Position numbers and translations under genes: made by a program. From positions 992,001 through 1,056,000 of the forward strand of contig NZ_CP034145.1 in assembly GCF_003856835.1 (NCBI RefSeq): a stretch of 64,000 nucleotides of DNA, written 5' to 3'. Source of the stretch: Haloplanus aerogenes (GTDB lineage: Archaea > Halobacteriota > Halobacteria > Halobacteriales > Haloferacaceae). Below are positions 44,248 to 53,585 of the stretch, piece after piece. Each line of letters opens with the position of its first letter. Positions within the stretch are counted from its first letter, which is position 1. A model generated the notes under the pieces. It did not search any database and was not told where the DNA came from. It saw only the letters and a list, made by a program, of their open reading frames with translations.

Positions 44248-45333
44248 TTAGATCGGGATCAGGACCAGAAGTATCGGGAGGACAATCAACGAGATGAGAA
44301 ACCCGGCCAGGTATCGACGATCAGTAACGAGTCGGGTTTGGATTGTCTCGACAGCTTGGAAGTACGTCGAGAATCGAACCAGTGTTCCGACCGTTATGAT
44401 CGTTCCGACGGCCACGAGTGAGAGCACGATAGCCACGCCTTGTGGGGATTCCAGAAGCACGGCGATGACGATCGTGTCGAAGAAGGTGCCGACATTCGCC
44501 CCCAGAACGTAGGGAACGATCTCCTGCCGTTTGATGTAGTTACGATTGTAGAGGGGGACGACCACCCCCAGCGAGAACGCAACGCTGGTCGTCACGCCGG
44601 TAATGAGGACACCGAGTCCGAACGAAGTCCACTTGTGCTGAAATCGACGAAAGAACCGCTTGCGGAGCCATTCGGTGTCGATCCGTTTGAGCACCCGGTC
44701 GAAGAGTGTGAGGCTGCCGAACAGCACGAGAACGGCTACCACGAGTGCCAGACCCACGCCGACGGTATCGACGACGGCTCCCGTCGCTGGATTAAAAGCC
44801 GCCAGCGGGTGAAACGAGAGTTCGATTCGGTTACTGACGGCTCCGAATCCCGTCTGGAGTCTCGGCAACAGGAGATATCCGAGGACGGTCGCCGGCACAT
44901 AAATCGAGTGGGACAGGAGGAACGTTAGCACCCCTAACTCGGTCGCCTCGCTGAACGAATAGCGCCGCTTCTGGAAGTAGTCCAGAGCCCCGATCAGGAG
45001 GACGATAGCGGCGCCCCCGAGGCGTGAGCCAGCGAGCATCAGGAACAGCTGTGAGGCCGTGAGGATCCCGGTCTTGAACAGCGAGACGGACAGGGCCGCT
45101 ATCACTGACCCGTTGGTGAGTACGTACGTGGCGAGCCAGCTTGCACCCAGGGCTTGCCCATTCCCGGCGACGTATCGCCTGAAGAACCGTTCGAGCGGAG
45201 CGGCCGCGGCCGCTGTGGACGCACCCAGCAACTGGACCGCGAACAGGAACAGTAGCAAAGAGACGAAAGCGCCAACGACTAACGGGCCGGATTCACGCCC
45301 TCGTGTCCGTATCTTGTCGATGTTCGAATCCAC
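44248..45333 (-). CDS. Na/Pi-cotransporter-type membrane protein, second copy
   Basis: 361 residues, clearly homologous along its whole length to the protein at 14259-15353. Matching segments are YVLTNGSVIAALSVSLF, LFLMLAGSRLGGAAIVL, GVTTSVAFSLGVVVPLYNRN and YVLGANVGTFFDTIVIAV. It has two inverted membrane repeats, as usual for PF02690. Substrate is likely phosphate or another anion with Na+. It is followed downstream by a UspA gene, as in the first copy. Confidence 0.8.
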   Translation of the reverse strand: MDSNIDKIRTRGRESGPLVVGAFVSLLLFLFAVQLLGASTAAAAAPLERFFRRYVAGNGQALGASWLATYVLTNGSVIAALSVSLFKTGILTASQLFLMLAGSRLGGAAIVLLIGALDYFQKRRYSFSEATELGVLTFLLSHSIYVPATVLGYLLLPRLQTGFGAVSNRIELSFHPLAAFNPATGAVVDTVGVGLALVVAVLVLFGSLTLFDRVLKRIDTEWLRKRFFRRFQHKWTSFGLGVLITGVTTSVAFSLGVVVPLYNRNYIKRQEIVPYVLGANVGTFFDTIVIAVLLESPQGVAIVLSLVAVGTIITVGTLVRFSTYFQAVETIQTRLVTDRRYLAGFLISLIVLPILLVLIPI

Positions 45334-45529
45334 AGTATTCTGTCTCTACAGCCTCATGGCAGGCGCACAAAGGTTACGCCGTGAGAGGGAGATTTCCCGT
45401 CATGAATGTGTGTTCGATCCCGTTGTCCAACGCCAGATTCGGCTCAGAACAGTCACTATCCTTTGATATCGTTGGGAGGTACCACCAGACGGGAGACCAT
45501 TTATCGGGTTCGGGTGAATTCTAATACTC

Positions 45530-46831
45530 ATGGCTCGGCTCGTTTTTGTGACTGTCCCTGCAGGGAAGCGGGACGCTGTTCTCGACGTTTTGGACGACGA
45601 AGGAATCAGTTATACGCTCACTGATGAGACGAGCAACCGCGAATACACCTGTGCCGTTCATTTTCCGCTTCCGACGAATGCTGTCGAACCCATTCTGGAT
45701 CGTCTCCGGGAAACGGGCATAAACGACGATGCGATTACGGTGACGGTCGAGACGCAAACCGTCGTTTCACGAAATTACGACCAAATCAAGGATCGATTTA
45801 CGGAAGACGAAGACAGTCCAGAGCAGATCGCACGCGAAGAACTCCAAAGCGCTGCTGACGATCTCGTTCCTGCGTCCTTGCCGATATATGCTGCCATGAC
45901 TATCGTGAGTGCGATTATTGCGACGGCAGGACTGCTTCTGGATTCTGCTGCGGTCGTCGTCGGGTCTATGGTGATCGCACCACTTATCGGCCCCGCAATG
46001 GCCACAAGTGTCGGCACTGTGTTTCGGGATCGCGACCTCTTTAGAGATGGTGTCAAGCTGCAGATCATCGGGGCCACACTCACGATCGTGAGTGCAGCTC
46101 TGTTTGCGATACTCATCAGAACTGGGAATCTCGTCCCACCTGGATTGGATATTCTGTCTATCTCGCAAATCCGGGAACGATTTCGGCCGGATGTCCTGTC
46201 ACTCGTGGTTGCCCTCGGATCCGGTGCCGCTGGAGTGATTAGCCTTGCTTCGGGGGTTTCATCAGCACTAGTTGGCGTCATGATCGCAGTGGCACTCGTC
46301 CCTCCCGCGGCGACGGTCGGTATCGCCATCGCATGGGGGAATACGGCACTCGCCGTGGGCTCCGGCGTGTTGCTCCTCGTTAACCTTCTGTCGATCAATC
46401 TCGCTGCACTCCTTGTGCTCTGGTATATGGGATACCGGCCTGAGAAATGGTTCCGTATCGAGCAGACCAGAAAGACATTCGTCAAACGCGTCGGCGTTCT
46501 CCTGATTAGCATTCTGATCCTTTCTGCATTCCTTGGAACTGTTACGTTCTCTTCGTATCAGACTGCCACTTCCGAGCAATCGATTCAAAATGATATCCGA
46601 TCAATTCTCGATGAACCGGTTTATTCAGAGTTCGTTCTACTCGAGGTCCAGTTCGAATATTCGGAGAATCTCCTCGCCCAGCGTCCCTCCAAGGTAACCA
46701 TCTTGATCGGTGCTCCTCGAGGAGAAATCCCGCCAGAACTGGGAGATCGGTTGAACACCCGTATTGATGAGATTGCAGGTCGCAACGTAGCTGTACAGGT
46801 TCGATACCTAACCGTTCAAGAACCGGGGTAG
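45530..46831 (+). CDS. DUF389 (TIGR00341-type) membrane protein
   Basis: 433 residues. An N-terminal cytoplasmic ferredoxin-like domain (about 1-80, MARLVFVTVPAGKRDAVLDV) precedes a membrane domain with LLLDSAAVVVGSMVIAPLIG and MIAVALVPPAATVGIAIAWG, typical of DUF389. A soluble C-terminal domain of about 95 residues follows. Transport function is suspected but unproved. It is divergent from the Na/Pi-type gene. Confidence 0.88.
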   Translation: MARLVFVTVPAGKRDAVLDVLDDEGISYTLTDETSNREYTCAVHFPLPTNAVEPILDRLRETGINDDAITVTVETQTVVSRNYDQIKDRFTEDEDSPEQIAREELQSAADDLVPASLPIYAAMTIVSAIIATAGLLLDSAAVVVGSMVIAPLIGPAMATSVGTVFRDRDLFRDGVKLQIIGATLTIVSAALFAILIRTGNLVPPGLDILSISQIRERFRPDVLSLVVALGSGAAGVISLASGVSSALVGVMIAVALVPPAATVGIAIAWGNTALAVGSGVLLLVNLLSINLAALLVLWYMGYRPEKWFRIEQTRKTFVKRVGVLLISILILSAFLGTVTFSSYQTATSEQSIQNDIRSILDEPVYSEFVLLEVQFEYSENLLAQRPSKVTILIGAPRGEIPPELGDRLNTRIDEIAGRNVAVQVRYLTVQEPG

Positions 46832-46889
46832 TGCCGGGGGTAGGGTAACCGGTTATCTCAACAACGTCCAATAGCCCAGTTAGATAGCA

Positions 46890-47024
46890 GTCATATTCCA
46901 ACGCGTTCTACTACCGACTGACGGCAGTGAAGCCTCGTCGATCGCAGCTGAAGCAGCTGTGTCACTCGCCGATCGGTTTGACGCGGAACTACACGTGATT
47001 CAGCTGGTTCTTGTCCCACGCTAA
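46890..47024 (+). pseudogene. UspA N-terminal fragment
   Basis: Read by hand: FQRVLLPTDGSEASSIAAEA, continuing AVSLADRFDAELHVIQLV and then a stop at 47022-47024. This is the first third of a UspA domain, with no usable start codon (ATA and GTC precede it). The rest of the gene, including the nucleotide signature, is absent. It lies just beyond the 3' flank of the second SLC13 gene. Confidence 0.75.
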
Positions 47025-47070
47025 ACTCTCATGAACGGGCTCGCCGGCCAAAACGAACGGAAAGCAGATT

Positions 47071-47163
47071 GATCCGACCCCTCATTGGTGGGTGAGAGAC
47101 TCGTAGGGGGGCGGCTGCAGCGCAGGACACCGGTGGCCAGTACGGATCGGAGTCCCGGTGTCG
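47071..47163 (-). repeat. Duplicated 3' flank of SLC13 gene, copy 2
   Basis: Matches 35577-35669. Similarity starts near GATCC and continues to the stop codon of each SLC13 gene. Confidence 0.75.
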
Positions 47164-49170
47164 TCACAGTCCCCAGAAGAATGCGATGCCGGCCGTCGTC
47201 ACGACAGTTAGTATCAGTTGTAACGGGGCGCCGACGCGTGCGAAATCCGTGAATTTGTAGCCACCCGGCCCGTAGACCATCAGGTTCGTCTGGTAGCCGA
47301 CAGGAGTCAGTAACGGTGTGCTGGCGGCGAAGGTCACGGCCATCACGAACGCGAAGGGGTTGACGCCGAGTTGGCCGGCAACTTCGACCCCGATCGGCAG
47401 CAGCAACACGACGCTGGCGGAGTTGCTGACCATCTCCGTGATGACCGCGGTCCCCAGGTAGAACACTCCCAGGACCGCGATCACGGGAAGGAGAACGCTG
47501 ACGGAAACGACAAGGTCGGCGATGAGGGCCGCCGTCCCGGACGCCTCGACCGCGATGCCGAGTGGAATGACACCCGCCACCATGAAAATCACTTCCCAGT
47601 CGACGGCCTCGTACGCCTCCTCGGGTGTGAGGATGCCGGTGAAGAACATCGCCGCGACGCCCGTGAGCGCACTCACCATGAGCGTGAGGATGTCGAGTGC
47701 CGCGAGTCCGAGGGCGCCAGCGAGGATCCCCAGCGCGATGGGGATCTTCGACCGATCGAACTCCTCCCACCTGTCCTCGCCCGCGATGGCGACGTTCGTG
47801 TCCCTCGCGATGCGATCGAGCACTTGGTCGGACGCCTGGACGAGGATGACGTCACCGGCCTGCAACCGGACCTCTCGGAGGCGCTGGCGGATCACCTCGT
47901 CGCCGCGCCGGATCGCCAGTACTGTCACGTCGTAGTCCCGCTCGAAGTCCGCGACACCGCTGCGCCGACTCGACCAGGGCCCGGGCAGTAGCACGACTTC
48001 GGTGAGTTCGATCTCCTCGTCGGGAGCCTCCTCGGCCGTCTCGTTGCCGTCTTCCTCCGTGTCTTCGCTAGACCCCTCGTCCTCGGCGAGAGAGTCGCTG
48101 GGCTCCGCGTCGGGCGGCTCCCAGCCGTGACGCCGTGGCGAGAAGCCGGGCGGGAGGGACGCATCGTCCTCCGTGGCCGCCTCCATGAGCTCCGGTAACA
48201 GCTGCAGGTGGCCCTGCTCGATGACCTCCTGAAGGGTTTCTTGGTCGGCCCTGACGGAGAGGACATCGCCGGCCTGGACCCGTTCCGATCCGAGTCCGTG
48301 GGCGAGCGTCCGGTTGCCACGAACGATCTGGAACACGTCGAGGTCAAGGTCCTCCTCGCCTAATTCCCCGACCCGGGAACCGACGAGCGGCGAGTCCTCC
48401 ATGACGACGACATCAGTGAGGTAGTCGGTCATACCGAACGCGTCGGTGGGCGACTCCGCCGGCTCGATCCGTGCTGGAGTGAGGTATCGACCGACGGTGA
48501 GCAGGTACACGATCCCCACGAGCAAGACGATCGCGCCCAAGTGCGTGAACTCGAGTAGCGCGAACGGCTGTGCGTCGGGACCGCCGACCTGAACCCACAC
48601 CTCGCTCGCCAGGAGGTTCGTTATCGTCCCGACGACGGTGAGCATGCCGCCGAGCATCGAGGCGAACGACAGTGGTATCAGGAGCTTCGAGGGCGACGTC
48701 TTCGTTTGCCGGGCGAGGTTCATTATCGCCGGTATCAACACGGCGACGACCGAGACGTTGCTGACGACCCCGCCCGGCGGCCCGGAGAGCGTGACCGTGG
48801 CGAGCAACTGCCGGAACTCGTTGTCCCCGGCGAACGCGATCAGTTTCCGCGTGAGGATCTGGATAACGCCGGTCCGTCGGACGCCTTCGCTCAGGACGAA
48901 CATCGCCAAGACGGTGAGCGTCGCGGGGTTCGAGAATCCTGAGACCGCCTGCTCCGGCGACACACCGGTCCACTCGCCGAGGAGGGCGAGTGTGACCACG
49001 AGGCCGACCGCGGTGGCGTCGATCGGTACCGGCTGGGTAACGAAGAGGACGAAGACGACGGCGATGATCGCCAGCACGACGACCACGTCGAGCGAAACCG
49101 GAAGCTGCACAGGGAGTAGCTGTAGTGGCCATCCAGTGCTCAAAGAGAAGGAGAAGAAGACAGCACTCAT
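47164..49170 (-). CDS. SLC13/DASS-type permease with internal TrkA-C (RCK-C) domains, copy 2
   Basis: 668 residues, near full-length paralogue of 35670-37646. Conserved blocks include VSGFSNPATLTVLAMFVLSE, the two RCK-C domains, and GYQTNLMVYGPGGYKFTDFA. One difference is NVSVVAVLIPAI where copy 1 has NNTPIVAVLIPAV, in a transport motif, which could change substrate. The linker between soluble domains has a long acidic insertion (about 350-385). It is preceded on the same strand by the DUF4010 gene, with a gap of only 4 bases, so the two are probably cotranscribed. Confidence 0.88.
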   Translation of the reverse strand: MSAVFFSFSLSTGWPLQLLPVQLPVSLDVVVVLAIIAVVFVLFVTQPVPIDATAVGLVVTLALLGEWTGVSPEQAVSGFSNPATLTVLAMFVLSEGVRRTGVIQILTRKLIAFAGDNEFRQLLATVTLSGPPGGVVSNVSVVAVLIPAIMNLARQTKTSPSKLLIPLSFASMLGGMLTVVGTITNLLASEVWVQVGGPDAQPFALLEFTHLGAIVLLVGIVYLLTVGRYLTPARIEPAESPTDAFGMTDYLTDVVVMEDSPLVGSRVGELGEEDLDLDVFQIVRGNRTLAHGLGSERVQAGDVLSVRADQETLQEVIEQGHLQLLPELMEAATEDDASLPPGFSPRRHGWEPPDAEPSDSLAEDEGSSEDTEEDGNETAEEAPDEEIELTEVVLLPGPWSSRRSGVADFERDYDVTVLAIRRGDEVIRQRLREVRLQAGDVILVQASDQVLDRIARDTNVAIAGEDRWEEFDRSKIPIALGILAGALGLAALDILTLMVSALTGVAAMFFTGILTPEEAYEAVDWEVIFMVAGVIPLGIAVEASGTAALIADLVVSVSVLLPVIAVLGVFYLGTAVITEMVSNSASVVLLLPIGVEVAGQLGVNPFAFVMAVTFAASTPLLTPVGYQTNLMVYGPGGYKFTDFARVGAPLQLILTVVTTAGIAFFWGL

Positions 49171-49174
49171 TTAT

Positions 49175-50572
49175 TCATTGTCTCTGAGGATTGCTCGGAT
49201 GATTACATAGCATTTGGGTTCTCTCCAGGGTCCAGATGCTCGCTCCTGGGGACGGAGTTGTCTCCCGCAAGTTGCGAGATGACGTTCGACGTGAACGTCC
49301 GCGGGTCAGAGGGCAGTTCACACGACGAGAAAAGCCAGACCGCTCAGGACGACGACACCGAGTACAATCGACACGAGTCGGGACCAGTCTGTGAGTGTCG
49401 AGAACCCATGCCAACGCCGCTTTGACGAAGGTGTTTGCGATGGCCGCGATGACGATTCCCGTCGTGGCAACCTCTGTCGAGACTGTTCCCTCCGCGGCGA
49501 GTTGACTCAGCGTGATCGTCATCGCGTCGACGTCGGCGAGTCCGGAGAAGAACGCGGTCGCGTACACGCCCGATGCCCCGAACCACTCGTTGGCGTATTC
49601 GGAGACGAGCAACACGGCCGCGAATATGACCCCGAAGAGGAGGGCCGGCCGCAGGCGAAACGGGTTCTTGAGCTCGTCCGGTTCGACCGCCTCGTCGGAC
49701 GCAGTCAGCCAGTACAACACCCCGGCAGCGACAGCGCCGACGACAGTCATCGCTCCCAGTGGTAGTGCGACGCTCGAGAGTAAGTCGGGGTTGACGACCG
49801 CGATCTCGATGAGTGCTCGGGGGAACATCACGATAGAGGCGGTGACGACCGCGAAGGCGCAGACGTGATAGAGCGTCGCGTTCTGGGTCGTCTTCTCTGC
49901 CATCGAGACCGTCGTCGCCGTGGACGAGACGAACCCACCGACGATCCCCGTGAGGGCGATCCCTCGTTCGGGGGCGAGCGTTTGTCCGAGGACGTACGCC
50001 ACGAATCCGAGACCAGTGACGAAGACGACCATCAACCAGATGAATCTCGGATTGAGGCCATAGAGGACGTCAAGCGATCGGTCGGGGAGCGCTGGGAGGA
50101 CGACGAGGACGACGAGGATGAACTTCGCCGACGCACGCCGTTCGCTTTCTTCGATCCGATTGGCGAATTCGTGTATCGGATCTTTCACGGAGAGCAGTAC
50201 TGTGATGGCGCCGCCGACGATGATCGCGATGATCGCGCCGCGGTCGGAATGCATCGCCATTGCACCGAGGATGACTGTGACGAGGGCGGCCACGAGCGTC
50301 GTCAGGCCGATATCACCCTCGTACCAGATCTTCCCGACGTAGGCAACGGTGAGTGGCACGACGAGCGTTCCCACGGCGAGTGGAAGGACTGACGGGAAGA
50401 AGGCCTGAACGAGCGCCCCATAGAGCGCGATCAGCGGAAACGTCCGACTCCCGGCGAACGATCCGCCCGACTCGCTTTGCTCCCGTTCCAGACCGATGAG
50501 TGCGCCGAGGCCAGTTGCGAGCAGGAGATGGAAGATGGTCTCCGCAAGAGGACCAGTTGTAGGATCGACCAT
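49175..50572 (-). CDS. MgtC/DUF4010 membrane protein, frameshifted near the C-terminus
   Basis: 465 residues as read. The N-terminal MgtC/SapB part (ATGLGALIGLEREQSE) and the DUF4010 part (GLADVDAMTITLSQLA, ANTFVKAALAW) are complete. After AALAWV the reading frame turns into Arg-rich, non-membrane sequence. The alternative frame reads DWSRLVSIVLGVVVLSGLAF and then LVV, stop at 49318, exactly the expected last helix. Removing one base in the CCC at 49405-49407 restores it. The gene either has a recent +1 frameshift or the sequence has an error. Function is unknown; Mg2+ homeostasis is proposed for relatives. The extended frame ends 4 bases before the start of the downstream SLC13 gene. Confidence 0.8.
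   Translation of the reverse strand: MVDPTTGPLAETIFHLLLATGLGALIGLEREQSESGGSFAGSRTFPLIALYGALVQAFFPSVLPLAVGTLVVPLTVAYVGKIWYEGDIGLTTLVAALVTVILGAMAMHSDRGAIIAIIVGGAITVLLSVKDPIHEFANRIEESERRASAKFILVVLVVLPALPDRSLDVLYGLNPRFIWLMVVFVTGLGFVAYVLGQTLAPERGIALTGIVGGFVSSTATTVSMAEKTTQNATLYHVCAFAVVTASIVMFPRALIEIAVVNPDLLSSVALPLGAMTVVGAVAAGVLYWLTASDEAVEPDELKNPFRLRPALLFGVIFAAVLLVSEYANEWFGASGVYATAFFSGLADVDAMTITLSQLAAEGTVSTEVATTGIVIAAIANTFVKAALAWVLDTHRLVPTRVDCTRCRRPERSGFSRRVNCPLTRGRSRRTSSRNLRETTPSPGASIWTLERTQMLCNHPSNPQRQ
49318..49407 (-). pseudogene. Out-of-frame last helix of the DUF4010 gene
   Basis: Alternative frame from the CCC run to the TGA at 49318-49320 encodes the terminal transmembrane helix missing from the annotated frame (SIVLGVVVLSGLAFLVV). 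Confidence 0.7.
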
Positions 50573-50826
50573 TGTGTAGCCTTTCCAGCCAGTGGATTGT
50601 CAAACAATAGGGACGGAGCGAGCGTTTGACGTGCTGTCGTCCTCATTCTGGCTTTCCGTCCACCTGGGAAGAGGGGATATCCGCCCTTACTGCCAGAATC
50701 AGCAACTGAACGGGATCCGGTCGAGGCCAGGAGTCATGCACACTGACAGTACCCCTTTATCCTAACTAACACGACGTGAGCGGCCAGCGATGAGGCTTTT
50801 TATCGGTCTGCTCCGACACGGGGAAT

Positions 50827-51717
50827 ATGATCGGCCAGGTTTCTCCACCCAAGTGGTTGATAGACATCCTAGCGGCGTACGAGCAGGTGTTGTCGGAATT
50901 GTTCTGGTTCATCGTGGGATTCGGCGTCGTGTATCTCATAAGCCAGGTTTTTCTCGTTCCACTCGCGACCCAAGTCGTCAGATCGCGTAATCGCAATAAC
51001 CCAACAATTGAGACAGCAACAAAAACGTACCTTCGGGTCGTTCTGATCGGATTCGCCACGCTAACGGGTATCATCGCCGCTGGCTACGGACGGATACTCT
51101 CCGAGTCAGCGGTCATCATCGCCGCCCTCACCTTCGCCCTCGGCATCGCTGGCCAGCAAGTGTTCGGGTCGCTTATCAGTGGGATGTTCCTCGTCGCTGA
51201 TCCGGACTTTAACGTCGGCGACTGGATCGAGTGGCCGGGCGGAGAAGGTACTGTCGAAGCAGTCGATTTTCGTGTCACCCGTATCCGGACACCGAACCAC
51301 GAAACGATCTCGGTCCCTAATACTGAACTCACAACCAACGCGATCACCCGGCCCTACGGTCGGAACAGGTATCGACTGACAGAACAGGTATACGTCGCCT
51401 ATTACGAGGACACCGAGCGGGCCCTGTTGGAGTTACAACAGATCGCCACGAACCTCGAATCGGTTCTTGGTGATCCAGCGCCGAATACACGTATCGTCAA
51501 ACTCGGGGAGAATGCAATCACGATACAAGCAGAATTCTGGACCGAAAATCCGAGACACATAAATATACTGACGCTTCGCTCTGACTTCCGCCGATTAGTG
51601 AAACGGCACTTCGATGAGGAAGATATTACGCTCGCTCCCCCATCCGCGCAGTTGCTTTCGGGGGGCGTAACCGTGACAGACAGGAGATCCGAGTCACCAG
51701 CCTCGAATAGCGAATAA
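50827..51717 (+). CDS. MscS-type mechanosensitive ion channel
   Basis: 296 residues with three N-terminal helices (about 20-45, 68-90, 95-125). The pore helix and beta domain are typical: LTFALGIAGQQVFGSLISGM, VADPDFNVGDWIEWPGGEGT, and IRTPNHETISVPNTELTTNA. The C-terminal alpha/beta cage runs to about 275. The channel releases solutes on hypo-osmotic shock, which suits the island's ion-balance theme. The initiator ATG at 50827 is preceded by gene-free sequence. Confidence 0.92.
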   Translation: MIGQVSPPKWLIDILAAYEQVLSELFWFIVGFGVVYLISQVFLVPLATQVVRSRNRNNPTIETATKTYLRVVLIGFATLTGIIAAGYGRILSESAVIIAALTFALGIAGQQVFGSLISGMFLVADPDFNVGDWIEWPGGEGTVEAVDFRVTRIRTPNHETISVPNTELTTNAITRPYGRNRYRLTEQVYVAYYEDTERALLELQQIATNLESVLGDPAPNTRIVKLGENAITIQAEFWTENPRHINILTLRSDFRRLVKRHFDEEDITLAPPSAQLLSGGVTVTDRRSESPASNSE

Positions 51718-52220
51718 AACGGGATAGATCAGAACCGGGGGGACGAATCCGTGGAGAGGACTTTGTTGAACCCTCTTTACGTCTGGCGATTTGATGAGGA
51801 GCCAGATTCTCACCGGATCCGCGAAAACTCGCGTGAGGAACTGCTCTTCTGAATGTCAAATCTAGAGGGCTTCAACAGCGTCGTGGAGATATACTTTCGC
51901 GTGGGTTTCTCGACCGGATGGGAAGCGTTCATTCTCCCGAATGAACTGAATGATCCACCGCTTCAGCGTCTCAATCTCCTTATCGCCGGACGACTCGTTT
52001 AACCTCTCGCAGGGACTTCTCGTATACGCTCCGACGGGACCCCTCCTTCTGTTTCGTCTAGCGGCGCGTCCCGAGGTCGAACTCCTCTTGGACTGTGTCG
52101 TCAATCGATCGGAGCGCCTCATTTTACGGTTAATCTACTCCGTCGTAATCGAGCCTCGAAACTCTACGTGGTGGTCCCCGTGGAACAGGGTTGATTCCCT
52201 CACACGACTAAGTGGACAGC
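51718..52220. other. Intergenic region, possible remnant frame on minus strand
   Basis: About 500 bases. A minus-strand frame (51862-52122, 86 residues) ends KEIETLKRWIIQFIRENERF and on to YLHDAVEAL. Its first half is Arg/Ser-rich and looks non-coding, while the second half looks protein-like. I do not recognise it; it could be the tail of a decayed gene. Confidence 0.4.
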
Positions 52221-52631
52221 ATGTACTCCGATATCCTGATCCCCACGGATGGAAGCCCGGGAGCGCAGGAAGCTATCGAACACGGACTCGAAATCGCACA
52301 ACAGTACGAAGCCACGGTTCATGCCCTGTACGTGGTCGATACGCGAGTGTCACGATCCGGTCCGCTTCTCGAATCGCTCCAGCGCGAAGGGCGAAAGGCA
52401 GTACGGGACCTCGAGGTGGCAGGGACTCAAGCCGGGCTCACCGTCGTCACAGAGGTCGTTGAAGGGGTTCCACCTCAAGAGATTCTGGAGTATAGTGCGA
52501 TGCAGGGGATCGATCTCATCGTGATGGGAACGCAGGGCCGGACTGGCATCGATCGCTTCGTGATGGGAAGTGTCGCTGAACGTGTGGTCCGCCACTCTCC
52601 GGTTCCCGTTCTCATGGTGCGCAGAGAATAA
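52221..52631 (+). CDS. UspA-domain protein
   Basis: 136 residues from the ATG at 52221 (MYSDILIPTDGSPGAQEAIE). A single domain with a complete nucleotide signature, GTQGRTGIDRFVMGS. VDTRVSRSGPLLESLQREGR sits in the variable region after strand 2. It stands alone, 137 bases before a methyltransferase on the same strand. Confidence 0.9.
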   Translation: MYSDILIPTDGSPGAQEAIEHGLEIAQQYEATVHALYVVDTRVSRSGPLLESLQREGRKAVRDLEVAGTQAGLTVVTEVVEGVPPQEILEYSAMQGIDLIVMGTQGRTGIDRFVMGSVAERVVRHSPVPVLMVRRE

Positions 52632-52767
52632 CTGTAGCCGAATACTCACGAGAATTGCCACAACAGAGATACTGACTACTCTCTATCGCAATCGGTGGCA
52701 ACCCCTGCCTCAGAATGCGTCAAGCGATCTCCAGTACTCGTAAGGGGAGACCGCGTGAACGAATACC

Positions 52768-53397
52768 ATGCCCAAATCCGCACCCTTCGAACGATACACC
52801 GACCAATATGAGAGTTGGTTCGACACACATGAAGACACCTACCAGTCCGAAGTCGAAGCTCTCCAGCGACTGATCCCACAGCCAGGATTCGGGATCGAGA
52901 TCGGCGTCGGCAGCGCCCGGTTCGCGTCCCCGCTCGGGATGCAGGTGGGACTTGATCCTGCCGACGACATGCTGATTCGGGCCCGCGAGCGGGGGATCGA
53001 CGTCGTCAAAGGCGTCGCTGAATCCCTGCCGTTCAGAGACGGAACGTTCGACACTGCGCTGATCGTCACGACGATCTGTTTCGTCGACGACATCCCCCAG
53101 ACACTGGCTGAAGCCCGGCGAGTGCTGCGTCCGGACGGATCGCTCGTCATCGGCTATATCGACAAGGACAGCCCAGTCGGTCAGATCTATCAGGAGACGA
53201 AGTCGGAGAACCCGTTCTATCGGGAGGCCGTGTTCGTCTCGACTGACGAACTCGTCGATGCGCTCGACGCTGCGGGGTTCTCGGAGTTCGAGTTCGTGCA
53301 GACCATCTACCACTGGCCCGACGAGATCGACGAGCCCGAACCGATCGAAGAAGGGTACGGCGGCGGGTCCTTCGTCGGAATCAAGGCGACCCTGTAG
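52768..53397 (+). CDS. Class I SAM-dependent methyltransferase
   Basis: 209 residues. Motif I is GIEIGVGSARFASPLG, motif II is GLDPADDML, and the post-motif region FRDGTFDTALIVTTICFVDD, then EARRVLRPDGSLVIGYIDKD, is typical of UbiE/arsenite-type small-molecule methyltransferases. Substrate unknown. It carries its own start with no clear operon. Confidence 0.88.
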   Translation: MPKSAPFERYTDQYESWFDTHEDTYQSEVEALQRLIPQPGFGIEIGVGSARFASPLGMQVGLDPADDMLIRARERGIDVVKGVAESLPFRDGTFDTALIVTTICFVDDIPQTLAEARRVLRPDGSLVIGYIDKDSPVGQIYQETKSENPFYREAVFVSTDELVDALDAAGFSEFEFVQTIYHWPDEIDEPEPIEEGYGGGSFVGIKATL

Positions 53398-53585
53398 CAG
53401 CTATTGCCCAGTACTGGACCGCGTCTACTGTTGAAGACGCGTTTATGGCCGCGGGGTAATCTACTCCTGTGACTCGACTGATTCGCGGGTTGATGGGGAG
53501 CGGTTCATGCATTCGTGACCATCAAGCACTACTGTACTTCCCGTAGACGGGGTCTCCGGAGTGGCCGTTCGAATCAAGAGTCACG

